Source of the DNA: Streptomyces sp. CNQ-509
GTDB taxonomy: Bacteria > Actinomycetota > Actinomycetes > Streptomycetales > Streptomycetaceae
NCBI RefSeq assembly: GCF_001011035.1
Contig: NZ_CP011492.1
Coordinates: 620,001-684,000 of the forward strand
Direction: 5' to 3'
Length of the DNA: 64,000 nt
Within the stretch, counting starts at the first letter, position 1; the number at the start of each line of letters is the position of its first letter. The translations under genes were made by a program, and so were the position numbers. The notes beneath the pieces were generated by a model that worked only from the letters and a program-made list of their open reading frames with translations, did no database searches and was not told the origin of the DNA. Of this stretch, positions 34,680-43,191 are shown in pieces.

Positions 34680-36388
34680 CGCTCGGCGGCCTTCCTGACG
34701 AGGGCCTTGACGACCCGCACGGGCCCGCCGCCCGCGGTGGCCACGAGCCGGTAGCCGCCGACCGCCGCGGGCACGGTCAGCGTCTCGGCGTACGCCAGCT
34801 CGTGGATGTCGCCGGCCGCGGTGTGCACGGTGACGCCGGCGCCCTCGGCCACGTTGAGGACGTGGAAGCGGCCCTCGGTGTCGTCGCCCGCCTCGGCTCC
34901 TTCGTCCAGGGTGTACCTCCTGACTTCGTAGAACATCTCGTCGAGCGCGCCGAGCAGTTCCTCCCGCCAGCCGGGGCCCGAGCGCAGTTCGCGCGGGTCC
35001 TGCACCAGCTCCCGGGCCACCGCCTCGCCGCGCCGCGCGGTCTCGAGGTTCGCCAGCCCGTGCTCGTACGGCATCGGCCGCGGCCTGCCGTCGGCGCCGG
35101 GCCGCAGCCAGTCGTAGAAGCGGAGGCTGTAGAGGTACGGCGTGGCGCTGATCTCCAGGACGAGGTTGCCGGCGCCGCTGGCGTGCGGCGTACCGGCGGG
35201 GATCATGAACAACTGCCCCTTCTCGCCCGGGAAGGCCAGCACGTGGTCCTCCGGGTCCATCGGCACCGCGTCGGTGATCGCCTTCTCGATCTCCTTGCGG
35301 AACTGCCCGGTGTCGGCGTCCTCGCGCAGCCCGAGGTACACCTTCGTCTCCGCGCTGCCGAGCGTCATGTAGTAGGTCTCGTGCTGGGTGTACGGCCAGC
35401 CGAACCGCTCGCGCATGTACGCCTCGCGCGGGTGGCAGTGCAGCGACAGGTTGCCGCCGTCGACGGTGTCGAGGTAGTCGAAGCGGATCGGGAACGAGGT
35501 GCCGAACCGCGCGTGCACCTCGGCGCCGAGCACGTCCTCGGGGGCGAGGACGCACATGAGCTGGAACGGCACCTCGGCCTGCGCGTCCGGTCCGGTGCCG
35601 ATCAGGATGCCGGCCTCGGGGGCGATCAGCTCGTAGCCGAGGGCGGTGTTGGGCGCGTCGGGGGCGAAGCCCAGCTCGCGCTGGGCCCAGTGGCCGCCCC
35701 AGGGGGTGGAGTTGAAGTAGGGCCGGGTGCGTACGGGCCGGCGGGCGAGCGCGGCGAGGGTGCCGCGCAGCCCGTCGCCGTCGAGGTGGACGGGGTGGCC
35801 GGGGTCCTGGACGTCGAGCCAGCCGTCGATGCGGCGGGCCACCGCGTCGCGGTGGCGGTCGAGCATGGGCCAGTCGACGTAGAACAGCCGCCGGAGGGCG
35901 GGTGCTTCGCCGGGCAGGCCCAGGTTGGTGCCGGTGGTGCCGGCGGTGACGGCGGCCTCGGCGTAGCGCTTGGGCACGTCGGCGTACCAGAGCAGGTCGT
36001 GCGGTACGACGGCGGCGCCGGGGCCGTAGACCAGCAGCAGCCCGGCGTCGGGGCGGCGCGCCGCGGGCGGGGTGTCGAAGAGGTCGTCGAGGGGGTTCTC
36101 GGCGAGCTTGCAGTAGTGCGGGTCGGCGGCGTCCTCGGGCCGCTCGGTGCGGCGTCTGACCTCGTCGGCCGGCGCGTAGTGGCGCCGTACGTCGAGGAGT
36201 GCCACGGGGGTGCCGCGGGCGGTGAGCTCGCGCCGGAGCCGGCCGGCGAGGGCGTCCCAGTCCGCGGACGGGGGTCCCTCGACGGCCACTACCGCCGGGC
36301 CGTGGGGGAGTTCCGCCGCCACGGCCCGCCAGCCGGTGGTGAGGACGGCCGGCGGGGCGGGTGCGTAGCGCGGGTCGAGCCGGTACAC
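34676..36388 (-). CDS. manA: Class I mannose-6-phosphate isomerase with N-terminal extension
   Basis: A 570-residue protein. The C-terminal 350 residues are a type I mannose-6-phosphate isomerase-like cupin: NSTPWGGHWAQREL, the metal-binding block LSLHCHPREAYM, and FMIPAGTPHASGAGNLVLEIS. The first 200 residues (TGWRAVAAELPHGPAVVAVEGPPSADWDALAGRLRREL, FYVDWPMLDRHRDAVARRIDGWLDVQDP) resemble the uridine-kinase-like helper region found in some actinobacterial members but have no intact P-loop. It interconverts mannose 6-phosphate and fructose 6-phosphate. It lies 21 bases after the mannosidase gene and overlaps the sugar kinase start. Confidence 0.88.
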   Translation of the reverse strand: MYRLDPRYAPAPPAVLTTGWRAVAAELPHGPAVVAVEGPPSADWDALAGRLRRELTARGTPVALLDVRRHYAPADEVRRRTERPEDAADPHYCKLAENPLDDLFDTPPAARRPDAGLLLVYGPGAAVVPHDLLWYADVPKRYAEAAVTAGTTGTNLGLPGEAPALRRLFYVDWPMLDRHRDAVARRIDGWLDVQDPGHPVHLDGDGLRGTLAALARRPVRTRPYFNSTPWGGHWAQRELGFAPDAPNTALGYELIAPEAGILIGTGPDAQAEVPFQLMCVLAPEDVLGAEVHARFGTSFPIRFDYLDTVDGGNLSLHCHPREAYMRERFGWPYTQHETYYMTLGSAETKVYLGLREDADTGQFRKEIEKAITDAVPMDPEDHVLAFPGEKGQLFMIPAGTPHASGAGNLVLEISATPYLYSLRFYDWLRPGADGRPRPMPYEHGLANLETARRGEAVARELVQDPRELRSGPGWREELLGALDEMFYEVRRYTLDEGAEAGDDTEGRFHVLNVAEGAGVTVHTAAGDIHELAYAETLTVPAAVGGYRLVATAGGGPVRVVKALVRKAAER

Positions 36389-36409
36389 GCAGTCTCCTTC
36401 GGATGTGGT

Positions 36410-39400
36410 TCAGCGGCGCCGGAAGAGCACCGCGGTCGTGCCGAGGGTGGGGAGGTCGACGGTGACCTCCCCGTCCGTTACCGGCAGGTCGTCTCCCGGG
36501 CGGCCGAGGTAGTCGGCGAGCCCGGCCCCGGTGACGGGGAAGAGGGCGCGTACGGGACAGGCCACGGGCTCCTCGGCGAAGGACTGCAGCCGCAGCAGCA
36601 CGGCGCCTTCGCCGGCTTCGCCACCGGGGGTGGTGGCGCCGACGAGCCGCACCCGCGGGTCGCCGACCTCGGCGAACGCCAGCCCGTCGGTGACCTCGGG
36701 GCCCTCGGCGTGCGGGGCGCGGGCCCGTACGGCGTGCAGCGGGCGGCTGAGTCCCGCGGCGGTGCGGGCGCCGAGGGAGCCGTGCGGGGCGGCGGCGTCC
36801 GTACCGCAGGCGAGGCTGTAGCGGAAGGTGAACTCGAAGCCCTGCTCGCTGGGGAAGTTGGTGTCCCACAGGTTGTTGTGGATCCAGGAGAAGACGGTGG
36901 CGGGCTCGTCCTCGCCCATCGTCTTCGGGAACGGCGCATACGGCAGCGCGATGTTCCCGAACTGTACCAGCGGCGCGTCCTGGGTGGCCCAGGCGACGGC
37001 GAGCCCGTCGTCGGCGAGCGTCACCCAGCGGCGTACGGCCCGCATGTGCCGCGCGGAGCCGGGGATGACGGACAGGCCGGTGCCGGTGGCGCCGCCGGTG
37101 GCCTCCATCCGCACGGTGGGCGCCTCGAAGGCGAAGGGGAACGCGAAGTAGGCGCTCTCCTTGCCGGGGGTGGCGTCCTTGTCGACGCGGTTCTCGATGT
37201 CGAGGCGGGCGGCGCCGTGCGGCAGCGTGAGCGTCGTGCGCACCCGGTTGGCGCCGGCGGGGCGGGTCTCGTAGGTGAGGGTCTCGCCGGTGGCGGTGGA
37301 CGTGCGCGCGATGAGCGCGGCGGGCGGGGCGACGGAGCGGTTGCCGAGGTGCTCCAGGCGCTCGGAGGCGGTGGTGCGGCTGGAGTTGTGGTTGAAGCCG
37401 CCGGCGGTGGTGTAGCTGTCGTGGATGTAGGCGTTGAAGCCGGCGGCTGCGCCCGCATCGGCGCCGCGGACCAGTTCGCGTCCCGTGGTCTTGTCGACGA
37501 CGGAGGCGATGCAGGCGCGGGCGAGGTCGACGCGGACCGCGAGGTGCTCGTTCTCCAGCAGCGTGGGGTCGGCCTGGGCGTGCGCGGCGGCGGCGGTCTC
37601 CGCGGGGTCCTCCTTCTCGGTGCCGCCGGTGGGGTTCCAGCCGGTGGCGGCCTTCAGGACGGTGCCCTCGCCGTCGGCGGCCCCGTCGCCGGCGCCTTCG
37701 GCGACGACGTCGAGGCGTACGGAGCCGGCGGGCGGCACGTCGGCGACGCACACCAGCAGGAACCGGCCCGCGTCCCGGTGGTCGTCGTTCACCTGCGCCT
37801 GCTCCTCGTGCCGCAGCTTCTCGCCGGTGCGGGCGTCGCGGACGGCGACGCGCTGCTCCAGCGGCACGCTGCTCTCCGGCAGGAAGATCCGCACGACGTC
37901 GGTGCGGGCCCAGGAGCAGGTGTTGACGACGTGGTACGACACGGCGTCGGGCGCGCCGGCGAGCCGCTGGCCGAGGCGGGCGCGGGCCCGGTCGAGGAGC
38001 GAGTTGCCGTCGTCGTACGCGCGCAGCGCCTGCCCGTACTTCCAGTGCCACTGCTCCTCGCCGCTGTGGCCGCCGTGGTCGCCGTGGGTCCAGGGGTCGC
38101 CGGCGCCCCAGGTGTGCTCGTCGAAGAGCGACACGGCCTCGTAGACGGGGGCCGCGTCCCGGCTGTCGTCGGCGGCGCCCGTGGCGCCCAGGATGCCGGC
38201 GAAGGTGCCGAGGGTCTGCGCGTCGGCGACGGTGGCCTGCGCGGTGCGGGCCAGGGAGAGCGGGCGGGCGCCGGAGCCGACGCCGTCGACCCACCAGTCG
38301 GTCCAGTCGCCCTCGAAGGTGCGGATCTCGTCGCCGAGGCGGGCCTCGGCGTCGGTGAAGAAGTCCTCGTTGCGGGAGAGCCGGAGCTGCGGGTAGGCCC
38401 AGGTCTCGTTCCAGCGGCGGACGGTGTCGGCGATGATCCGCCGCGGCGGCGCGTTGTCGCCGAACTTGCCCTGCACGCGCAGGTGCAGGATGTCCCACGG
38501 GTATGGCTCGCGCTTGACGTCGGCCTGGTCCATGGCCCAGCCGAAGATCCCGCCGCGGTACGGGTACGGGTTGCTGGCCAGCGACGTCAGATAGGCGGGC
38601 AGCAGGTCGTCGACGCTGTCGTAGTCGGTGTCGAAGCCGAGCAGCGGGCCCTCCATGTAGGCCAGGCCGTGCGGGGTGTCGGTGACCCAGACGAGGATGC
38701 TGTTGCCGCTGGGCGCGCGCCACCGGAAGAGCCGGGGCAGCTTCTCGCCGCCGACGAGGTGGGGCACGGACCGGCCGGCCCAGTTGTGCGCCACGGACAG
38801 GTACCTGACGCCGGCGGCGGCGAGCGCGTCCACGAGGCCGACGACGGCGCCGGGTACGTCGGTCTGCATCGCGGAGGTGAACTCGACGCCGTGCTCGTCG
38901 CGCACCTCGTCGGCGAGCCGCAGCAGTTCGTGCAGCTCGTCGGTGGAGCAGGTCTCGGTGTGGAGGTTGAACGGCATGGCGGTCAGCTCGATGCGGCCCT
39001 CGCGGACGCGCCGTACGAACTCCTCGACCTGCTCGGCGGGGCGCGCGTCGGCCCACTGCCGGAAGGACCACAGGGACTCCACGCACCAGCGGAACCGGGA
39101 CTCGGCGGGCCAGTCGTCGGTGGCGCGGGTCAGCTCCAGGCAGGAGTCGAGGAAGGACAGGTGCTCGGCGAGGACGCGGCCCTGGGGGTCGGTGTAGCCG
39201 ATGTCGAGGTGGGAGTGGTGGACGAGGTGGAGGGTCCACTGCCGCTGCGGGGTGAGGGTCAGGACGATGCCGGCGTCGGCCCCGGCATCGGGGTCGGCGG
39301 CCAGGCCGACGGTGACGCGGGTGGCGGTGTCGACGGCGGGCAGCAGCAGGCGTACGGACCCGCCGGGGCCCGCTTCCGGCACGGCGGGCAGCGCCGTGCC

Positions 39401-39652
39401 GGACTCGGTGCGTACGACGAAGGCGGTGGAGGAACCGGCGGCCAGTTCGGCGGGCAGAGGGCCGCCGGTGGCCTCGACGCGCAGGCTCTGCAGCAGCCCG
39501 CCGCCCTCGGCGTGCTTGAGCAGCGGCTCCTGGGTGAGGCGCAGGGCGGTGCCGGCGAGGCTGCCCTCGGCGCTGACGACGCTGCCGCGCAGGCTGTCGC
39601 GGATGCGGTCGTTGTCCCAGTCGGTGGTCTTGACGAGGGCCCGAGTGGTCAT
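36410..39652 (-). CDS. GH38 alpha-mannosidase
   Basis: A 1080-residue GH38 glycosidase. The catalytic domain has zinc ligands His148 and Asp150 in HHSHLDIGYTD and the probable nucleophile Asp265 in AMQTDVPGAVVG, with WAGRSVPHLVGGEKLPRLFRW further on. The middle and C-terminal beta domains extend to the end (DIENRVDKDATPGKESAYFAFPF, VFSWIHNNLWDTNFP). No signal peptide follows the ATG at 39652, so it acts in the cytoplasm on imported mannosides. It lies downstream of the two permease genes, 101 bases from the nearest. Confidence 0.9.
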   Translation of the reverse strand: MTTRALVKTTDWDNDRIRDSLRGSVVSAEGSLAGTALRLTQEPLLKHAEGGGLLQSLRVEATGGPLPAELAAGSSTAFVVRTESGTALPAVPEAGPGGSVRLLLPAVDTATRVTVGLAADPDAGADAGIVLTLTPQRQWTLHLVHHSHLDIGYTDPQGRVLAEHLSFLDSCLELTRATDDWPAESRFRWCVESLWSFRQWADARPAEQVEEFVRRVREGRIELTAMPFNLHTETCSTDELHELLRLADEVRDEHGVEFTSAMQTDVPGAVVGLVDALAAAGVRYLSVAHNWAGRSVPHLVGGEKLPRLFRWRAPSGNSILVWVTDTPHGLAYMEGPLLGFDTDYDSVDDLLPAYLTSLASNPYPYRGGIFGWAMDQADVKREPYPWDILHLRVQGKFGDNAPPRRIIADTVRRWNETWAYPQLRLSRNEDFFTDAEARLGDEIRTFEGDWTDWWVDGVGSGARPLSLARTAQATVADAQTLGTFAGILGATGAADDSRDAAPVYEAVSLFDEHTWGAGDPWTHGDHGGHSGEEQWHWKYGQALRAYDDGNSLLDRARARLGQRLAGAPDAVSYHVVNTCSWARTDVVRIFLPESSVPLEQRVAVRDARTGEKLRHEEQAQVNDDHRDAGRFLLVCVADVPPAGSVRLDVVAEGAGDGAADGEGTVLKAATGWNPTGGTEKEDPAETAAAAHAQADPTLLENEHLAVRVDLARACIASVVDKTTGRELVRGADAGAAAGFNAYIHDSYTTAGGFNHNSSRTTASERLEHLGNRSVAPPAALIARTSTATGETLTYETRPAGANRVRTTLTLPHGAARLDIENRVDKDATPGKESAYFAFPFAFEAPTVRMEATGGATGTGLSVIPGSARHMRAVRRWVTLADDGLAVAWATQDAPLVQFGNIALPYAPFPKTMGEDEPATVFSWIHNNLWDTNFPSEQGFEFTFRYSLACGTDAAAPHGSLGARTAAGLSRPLHAVRARAPHAEGPEVTDGLAFAEVGDPRVRLVGATTPGGEAGEGAVLLRLQSFAEEPVACPVRALFPVTGAGLADYLGRPGDDLPVTDGEVTVDLPTLGTTAVLFRRR

Positions 39653-39753
39653 GCGGCGGTCTCCGTACTCTCCCGCGGCGGCGCGGGCGGTGAAGCGGGC
39701 GGGTTCGTGGGCCGGGCGGGGGCCGGCGGGCGGATGGGTCGGCGGGCGGGCGG

Positions 39754-40566
39754 TCAGCGGGCGGATGCGGTGATGCCGCGCAGGAAGAGGCCGCGGAACA
39801 CCAGGAACACCAGCAGCGTGGGCAGCGAGACGATGAACGCGCCGGCGAGGATCACCGGCGGCCCGGCCGAGCTGTACGCCTGGTTGAGGGAGTTGAGGGC
39901 GGCCATCACCGGCTGGATCTCGGGGCTGCGGCTGAGCGTGATGCCGAACAGCAGGTCGTTCCAGACGGCGGTGAACTGGAAGATGAACGCGGCGCCCAGC
40001 CCGGAGCGCATCAGCGGCACGTGGATGCGCCAGAAGATGCGGCGCATGGACGCGCCGTCGAGCATCGCGGCCTCGGTGATCTCCGGTGGCATCGTCGTCA
40101 TCTGGTTGCGGATGAGGAAGAACGCGAAGGGGATGGCCCAGGCCGCGTAGACGAGCATCAGGCCCAGGCGGGTGTCGTAGAGGTTGGCGTCGGCGTACAT
40201 GCCGAAGAGCGGGGCCAGGAACATCTGCAGCGGGAACAGCGTCCCGGAGAAGATCGCCCAGAACCACAGGGCGGGCCGGGGTATCGGCAGCACGATGACG
40301 GCGAACGCGGCCATCGCCGCGACCACCACGGCCACCGCGCCGCAGACGACGGCGTACAGCATCGAGCTGGCGAAGCCGTCGCCGATGCCGGCGTCGACCC
40401 AGGCGGTCTTGAGGTTGTCGAAGATCGCGAAGCCCTGCGGGGTCCAGTCGACGGAGCCCGTGTACTCCTCGGCGGGGGTGAGGGCGTTGACGATCAGCAG
40501 GTAGAGCGGCAGCAGCCAGAGCAGCACGCAGCCGGCGACGAAGAGGTTGCGCATGTGGCGTCCCAT
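39754..40566 (-). CDS. Mannoside ABC transporter, MalG-type permease
   Basis: A 270-residue inner-membrane permease with six predicted helices. The EAA loop EAAMLDGASMRRIFWRIHVPLMRSG lies near residues 163-190, and PAEEYTGSVDWTPQGFAIFDN after the first helix is usual for CUT1-type MalG proteins. ATG 40566 follows GAGGAG. It pairs with the MalF-type permease 14 bases upstream. No ATPase gene is present in the locus, so a shared ATPase (MsiK-type in streptomycetes) must energise it. Confidence 0.93.
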   Translation of the reverse strand: MGRHMRNLFVAGCVLLWLLPLYLLIVNALTPAEEYTGSVDWTPQGFAIFDNLKTAWVDAGIGDGFASSMLYAVVCGAVAVVVAAMAAFAVIVLPIPRPALWFWAIFSGTLFPLQMFLAPLFGMYADANLYDTRLGLMLVYAAWAIPFAFFLIRNQMTTMPPEITEAAMLDGASMRRIFWRIHVPLMRSGLGAAFIFQFTAVWNDLLFGITLSRSPEIQPVMAALNSLNQAYSSAGPPVILAGAFIVSLPTLLVFLVFRGLFLRGITASAR

Positions 40567-40580
40567 GTCGGTGTCTCCTC

Positions 40581-41549
40581 TCAGTCCTTGGCACCGGGCA
40601 TCTGGCGGCGGAGGTACAGCCAGGAGGAAGCGACGACGATCACGGAGAGCACGAGCGCGATGGCGGAGCCGTACCCGACGTGGAAGAGGCGGAACGCCTC
40701 GCGGTACATGGTCAGCGCCAGCGTCTCGGAGCTGCGCGAGGGGCCGCCCTGGGTGAGGACCCAGATCATGTCGAACGCCTTGAGGCTGTTGACGATCGCC
40801 ATGCCGACGACCACGACCGTCACGGCGCGCAACTGCGGCAGCGTGATGTGGCGGAACATCCGCCAGCCGGTGGCGCCGTCCAGCTCGGCGGCCTCGATCG
40901 TCTCGCGCGGGATGGCGCGCAGGCCGATGGCGAAGAGGACCACGTTCAGTCCCGTGGCCTGCCAGGTGCTGGCGACGATCATCGAGAGGGTGTTCTGCGG
41001 CCACTCCAGCAGCCAGCTCTGCGCCCAGGAGTCGAGGCCGACGCCTCGCAGGATCTCGTTGACCGCGCCGTCGGTGGTGAGCATGAAGCGCCACAGCGCG
41101 GCGGTGGCGGCGCCGGAGATCGCGAACGGCAGCACGATGACGAGCTGGGCGAGGCCGCCGAAGCGGCGCATCCGGTGGGTGGCCACCGCGATGGCGAGGC
41201 CGGCGACGACGGGCAGCAGCAGGGTGCCGGCGACCCACATGAAGGTGTTGAGCAGCGAGCGGCCGAAGATCGGGTCCTCGGCGAGCCGGGTGTAGTTGTC
41301 GACGCCGGTGAAGCTGCTGGTGAAGCCGTTGTCCTCGAAGAAGCTGCCGTAGATGCTGCGGAGGAAGGGATAGAGGAGCAGCACGCCGACGAGGGCGAGC
41401 GCGGGCAGCGCCCAGGGGACGCCGGCGAACGGTCCTCCCAGGCGGCGGGTGGACGTGTTCCTCGCGGCCTGGTGCGGGGTGCGCACGGGTATGCGGCGGC
41501 GGACGCGTACGGGCTTGGCGGCGTCCGCCGTGCCCACGGTGTCGGTCAT
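40581..41549 (-). CDS. Mannoside ABC transporter, MalF-type permease
   Basis: A 322-residue CUT1-type permease. It has a basic cytoplasmic tail of about 40 residues, six helices, and the EAA loop EAAELDGATGWRMFRHITLPQLRAV near 230-255. FEDNGFTSSFTGVDNYTRLAEDPIFGRSLLNTFMW is the typical loop after the first helix. The ATG overlaps the binding-protein stop by four bases (ATGA), confirming that they are translated together. Like its partner it must use an ATPase encoded elsewhere. Confidence 0.93.
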   Translation of the reverse strand: MTDTVGTADAAKPVRVRRRIPVRTPHQAARNTSTRRLGGPFAGVPWALPALALVGVLLLYPFLRSIYGSFFEDNGFTSSFTGVDNYTRLAEDPIFGRSLLNTFMWVAGTLLLPVVAGLAIAVATHRMRRFGGLAQLVIVLPFAISGAATAALWRFMLTTDGAVNEILRGVGLDSWAQSWLLEWPQNTLSMIVASTWQATGLNVVLFAIGLRAIPRETIEAAELDGATGWRMFRHITLPQLRAVTVVVVGMAIVNSLKAFDMIWVLTQGGPSRSSETLALTMYREAFRLFHVGYGSAIALVLSVIVVASSWLYLRRQMPGAKD

Positions 41550-42895
41550 GACTTCTCCGCCTCCCGCCACACCTTCCACGCCTCGTCGGCGCGCTCCTGC
41601 ATGGTCCGCAGCCCGCTGCGGTACGAGTGCGGATCGATGAGCATGCCCGCGAGGTCGTCCACGGTGGACTCGACGAGTTCGGGCGGGCCCTGTTCCCAGA
41701 ACCGGTTGAGCAGCCACAGGTCCTTCGACTGGCGGGTGATGCCCTCGATGACCGCGTTGGCCGGCTCGACCTTCGGGTTGGGGCTGCCGTCGGAGAGGCC
41801 GTGGGCGAAGGCGGTGGCGACCTCGGGGTGCAGCCAGCCGCCGGCGGCCTTCAGCGCCTCCTCCTTGTCCGGGCCCTTGACCGTGACCGCGAAGGCACTG
41901 GACTCGAAGATCACGCAGGGGCGCGCCGCCGGGTCGGCCATGGGCAGGACGAAGGCGTCGACGGTCTTGCCGGGCTTGGCACCGGCACCGGCGAAGACTC
42001 CGCCCAGCCACGTGCCGCAGGCGACCATCCCGATGTCGCCGTGGACGACGGCGGCGGCGGCGTTGTTGTGGTCCACGTCCATGCTGGTGAACCAGTTCTT
42101 GTCGAAGAAGCCGGCGATCGTGCGCAGCGCCCGTTCGGCGCGCGGGTCGGTGTAGCGCTCGCGCCCGTTCATCAGGTCGTCGTAGAACTGGGGATCCTGA
42201 CGGCTCAGGATCTCCTGGAACCAGATGAACGCGGGCCAGCGGCCGGCCGTGGTGCCGTGCAGCGGGGTGATGCCGTTGTCCTTCAGCCGGGTGCAGGCGG
42301 TGAGGAAGTCGTCCCAGGTCTCGGGCTTCCCCAGGCGGTGCTCCGCGAAGACCTCGGGGTTGTAGAAGATCACCCAGTAGGCGAGGTTCATCGGCAGCCC
42401 GTAGACACGTCCGCCGTAGGTGAACGCCTCGCGCAGCGAGGGGTCGACCCAGCCCTGGGACTCGGCGGACTCCCACTGCTTGGACAGATCCTCGATGCCG
42501 CCGGTGCGCGCGAGGTCGCGCAGCCGGTAGCCGGACCAGTACTTGAGCAGGTCGGGGGTCTTGTTCGTGCGGAGCGAGGACTTGACGATCTGCTCGAAGG
42601 ACTCGAGGGACGGGATGACCTCGGGGACGAGCTGCAGTCCTGCGGTGGCCTTGAGCGCCTTCCCGGCTGCCTGCAGCGGCGCCTCCCAGGTGGCGTTGTC
42701 GCCGTGGATGGCGACCTTTCCCGGGCCCTGCCCCGCGGCGCTGCCGCAGGCGGCGGCCAGTCCTCCGGTGGCGGTGGCGGCCGCTCCGGCCGCGGAGACC
42801 CGGAGCAGGGTACGGCGGTCGAAGCGGCCGGGGCGGGGGATGGTCGTGCGGGGGTCGGCGGGTGGTGGGGGGATCGGCGGATGACGACCTGACAT
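41546..42895 (-). CDS. Mannoside ABC transporter, substrate-binding lipoprotein
   Basis: A 449-residue family 1 solute-binding protein. A twin-arginine segment (FDRRTLLRVSAAGAAATATGG) leads to the lipobox LAAAC with Cys50, so it is probably exported by the Tat route and lipidated. The body has PDLLKYWSGYRLRDLA, PMNLAYWVIFYNPEVF and VACGTWLGG, features of CUT1 sugar binders. It heads the operon of permeases, mannosidase, isomerase, kinase and LacI, so the ligand is probably a mannose-containing oligosaccharide. A LacI-type operator lies 22 bases upstream of its ATG. Confidence 0.92.
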   Translation of the reverse strand: MSGRHPPIPPPPADPRTTIPRPGRFDRRTLLRVSAAGAAATATGGLAAACGSAAGQGPGKVAIHGDNATWEAPLQAAGKALKATAGLQLVPEVIPSLESFEQIVKSSLRTNKTPDLLKYWSGYRLRDLARTGGIEDLSKQWESAESQGWVDPSLREAFTYGGRVYGLPMNLAYWVIFYNPEVFAEHRLGKPETWDDFLTACTRLKDNGITPLHGTTAGRWPAFIWFQEILSRQDPQFYDDLMNGRERYTDPRAERALRTIAGFFDKNWFTSMDVDHNNAAAAVVHGDIGMVACGTWLGGVFAGAGAKPGKTVDAFVLPMADPAARPCVIFESSAFAVTVKGPDKEEALKAAGGWLHPEVATAFAHGLSDGSPNPKVEPANAVIEGITRQSKDLWLLNRFWEQGPPELVESTVDDLAGMLIDPHSYRSGLRTMQERADEAWKVWREAEKS

Positions 42896-42917
42896 CGGGC
42901 GGCTCCCTTGGTCGCTC

Positions 42918-42933
42918 GTGTTATCGTTAACAC
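42918..42933. promoter_or_regulatory. LacI-type operator before the mannoside operon
   Basis: GTGTTATCGTTAACAC is a 16-bp palindrome around a central CG, with 7 of 8 matched positions in each half-site. That is the canonical geometry for LacI-family operators, and the operon encodes a LacI repressor. Confidence 0.65.
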
Positions 42934-42985
42934 GCAGTGGAGAGAGCTTGACGGCCGACTGCGGCCGACGTCAATGGGCTTGCAG

Positions 42986-42995
42986 TGAAATTTCA
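42986..42995. promoter_or_regulatory. TGAAATTTCA palindrome in the divergent region
   Basis: A perfect 10-bp palindrome in the 296-base gap between the mannoside operon and the anhydro-MurNAc kinase gene, about 200 bases upstream of the latter. RpiR-type regulators of amino-sugar genes often use AT-rich palindromes of this kind. Weak evidence. Confidence 0.3.
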
Positions 42996-43191
42996 GCAGA
43001 CGGCCTGACAAGTCGGGCCGCGCCTCTTCTTGCGGCGGAATGCCCGAAATGTATAGTTCTGGCCCAGCGGGGTAGCAGGCCCGTCGCCGTGCCTCTGCGC
43101 AAGGACGGCCCCCGGCCGCCGGGCCTGCGACCTCCACGCCGCCGCCGTACGCCGCCCGCACCCCCGTGAACGCGCCGACGACAATGGCCCG

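Noticed and set aside
33426-40150. Very long open frames overlapping on opposite strands in the mannoside region (for example a plus-strand frame of over 1700 codons from 34802)
   Set aside because: They are antisense shadows caused by high-GC codon usage; the minus-strand genes there have clear family motifs, ribosome sites and 4-base overlaps.
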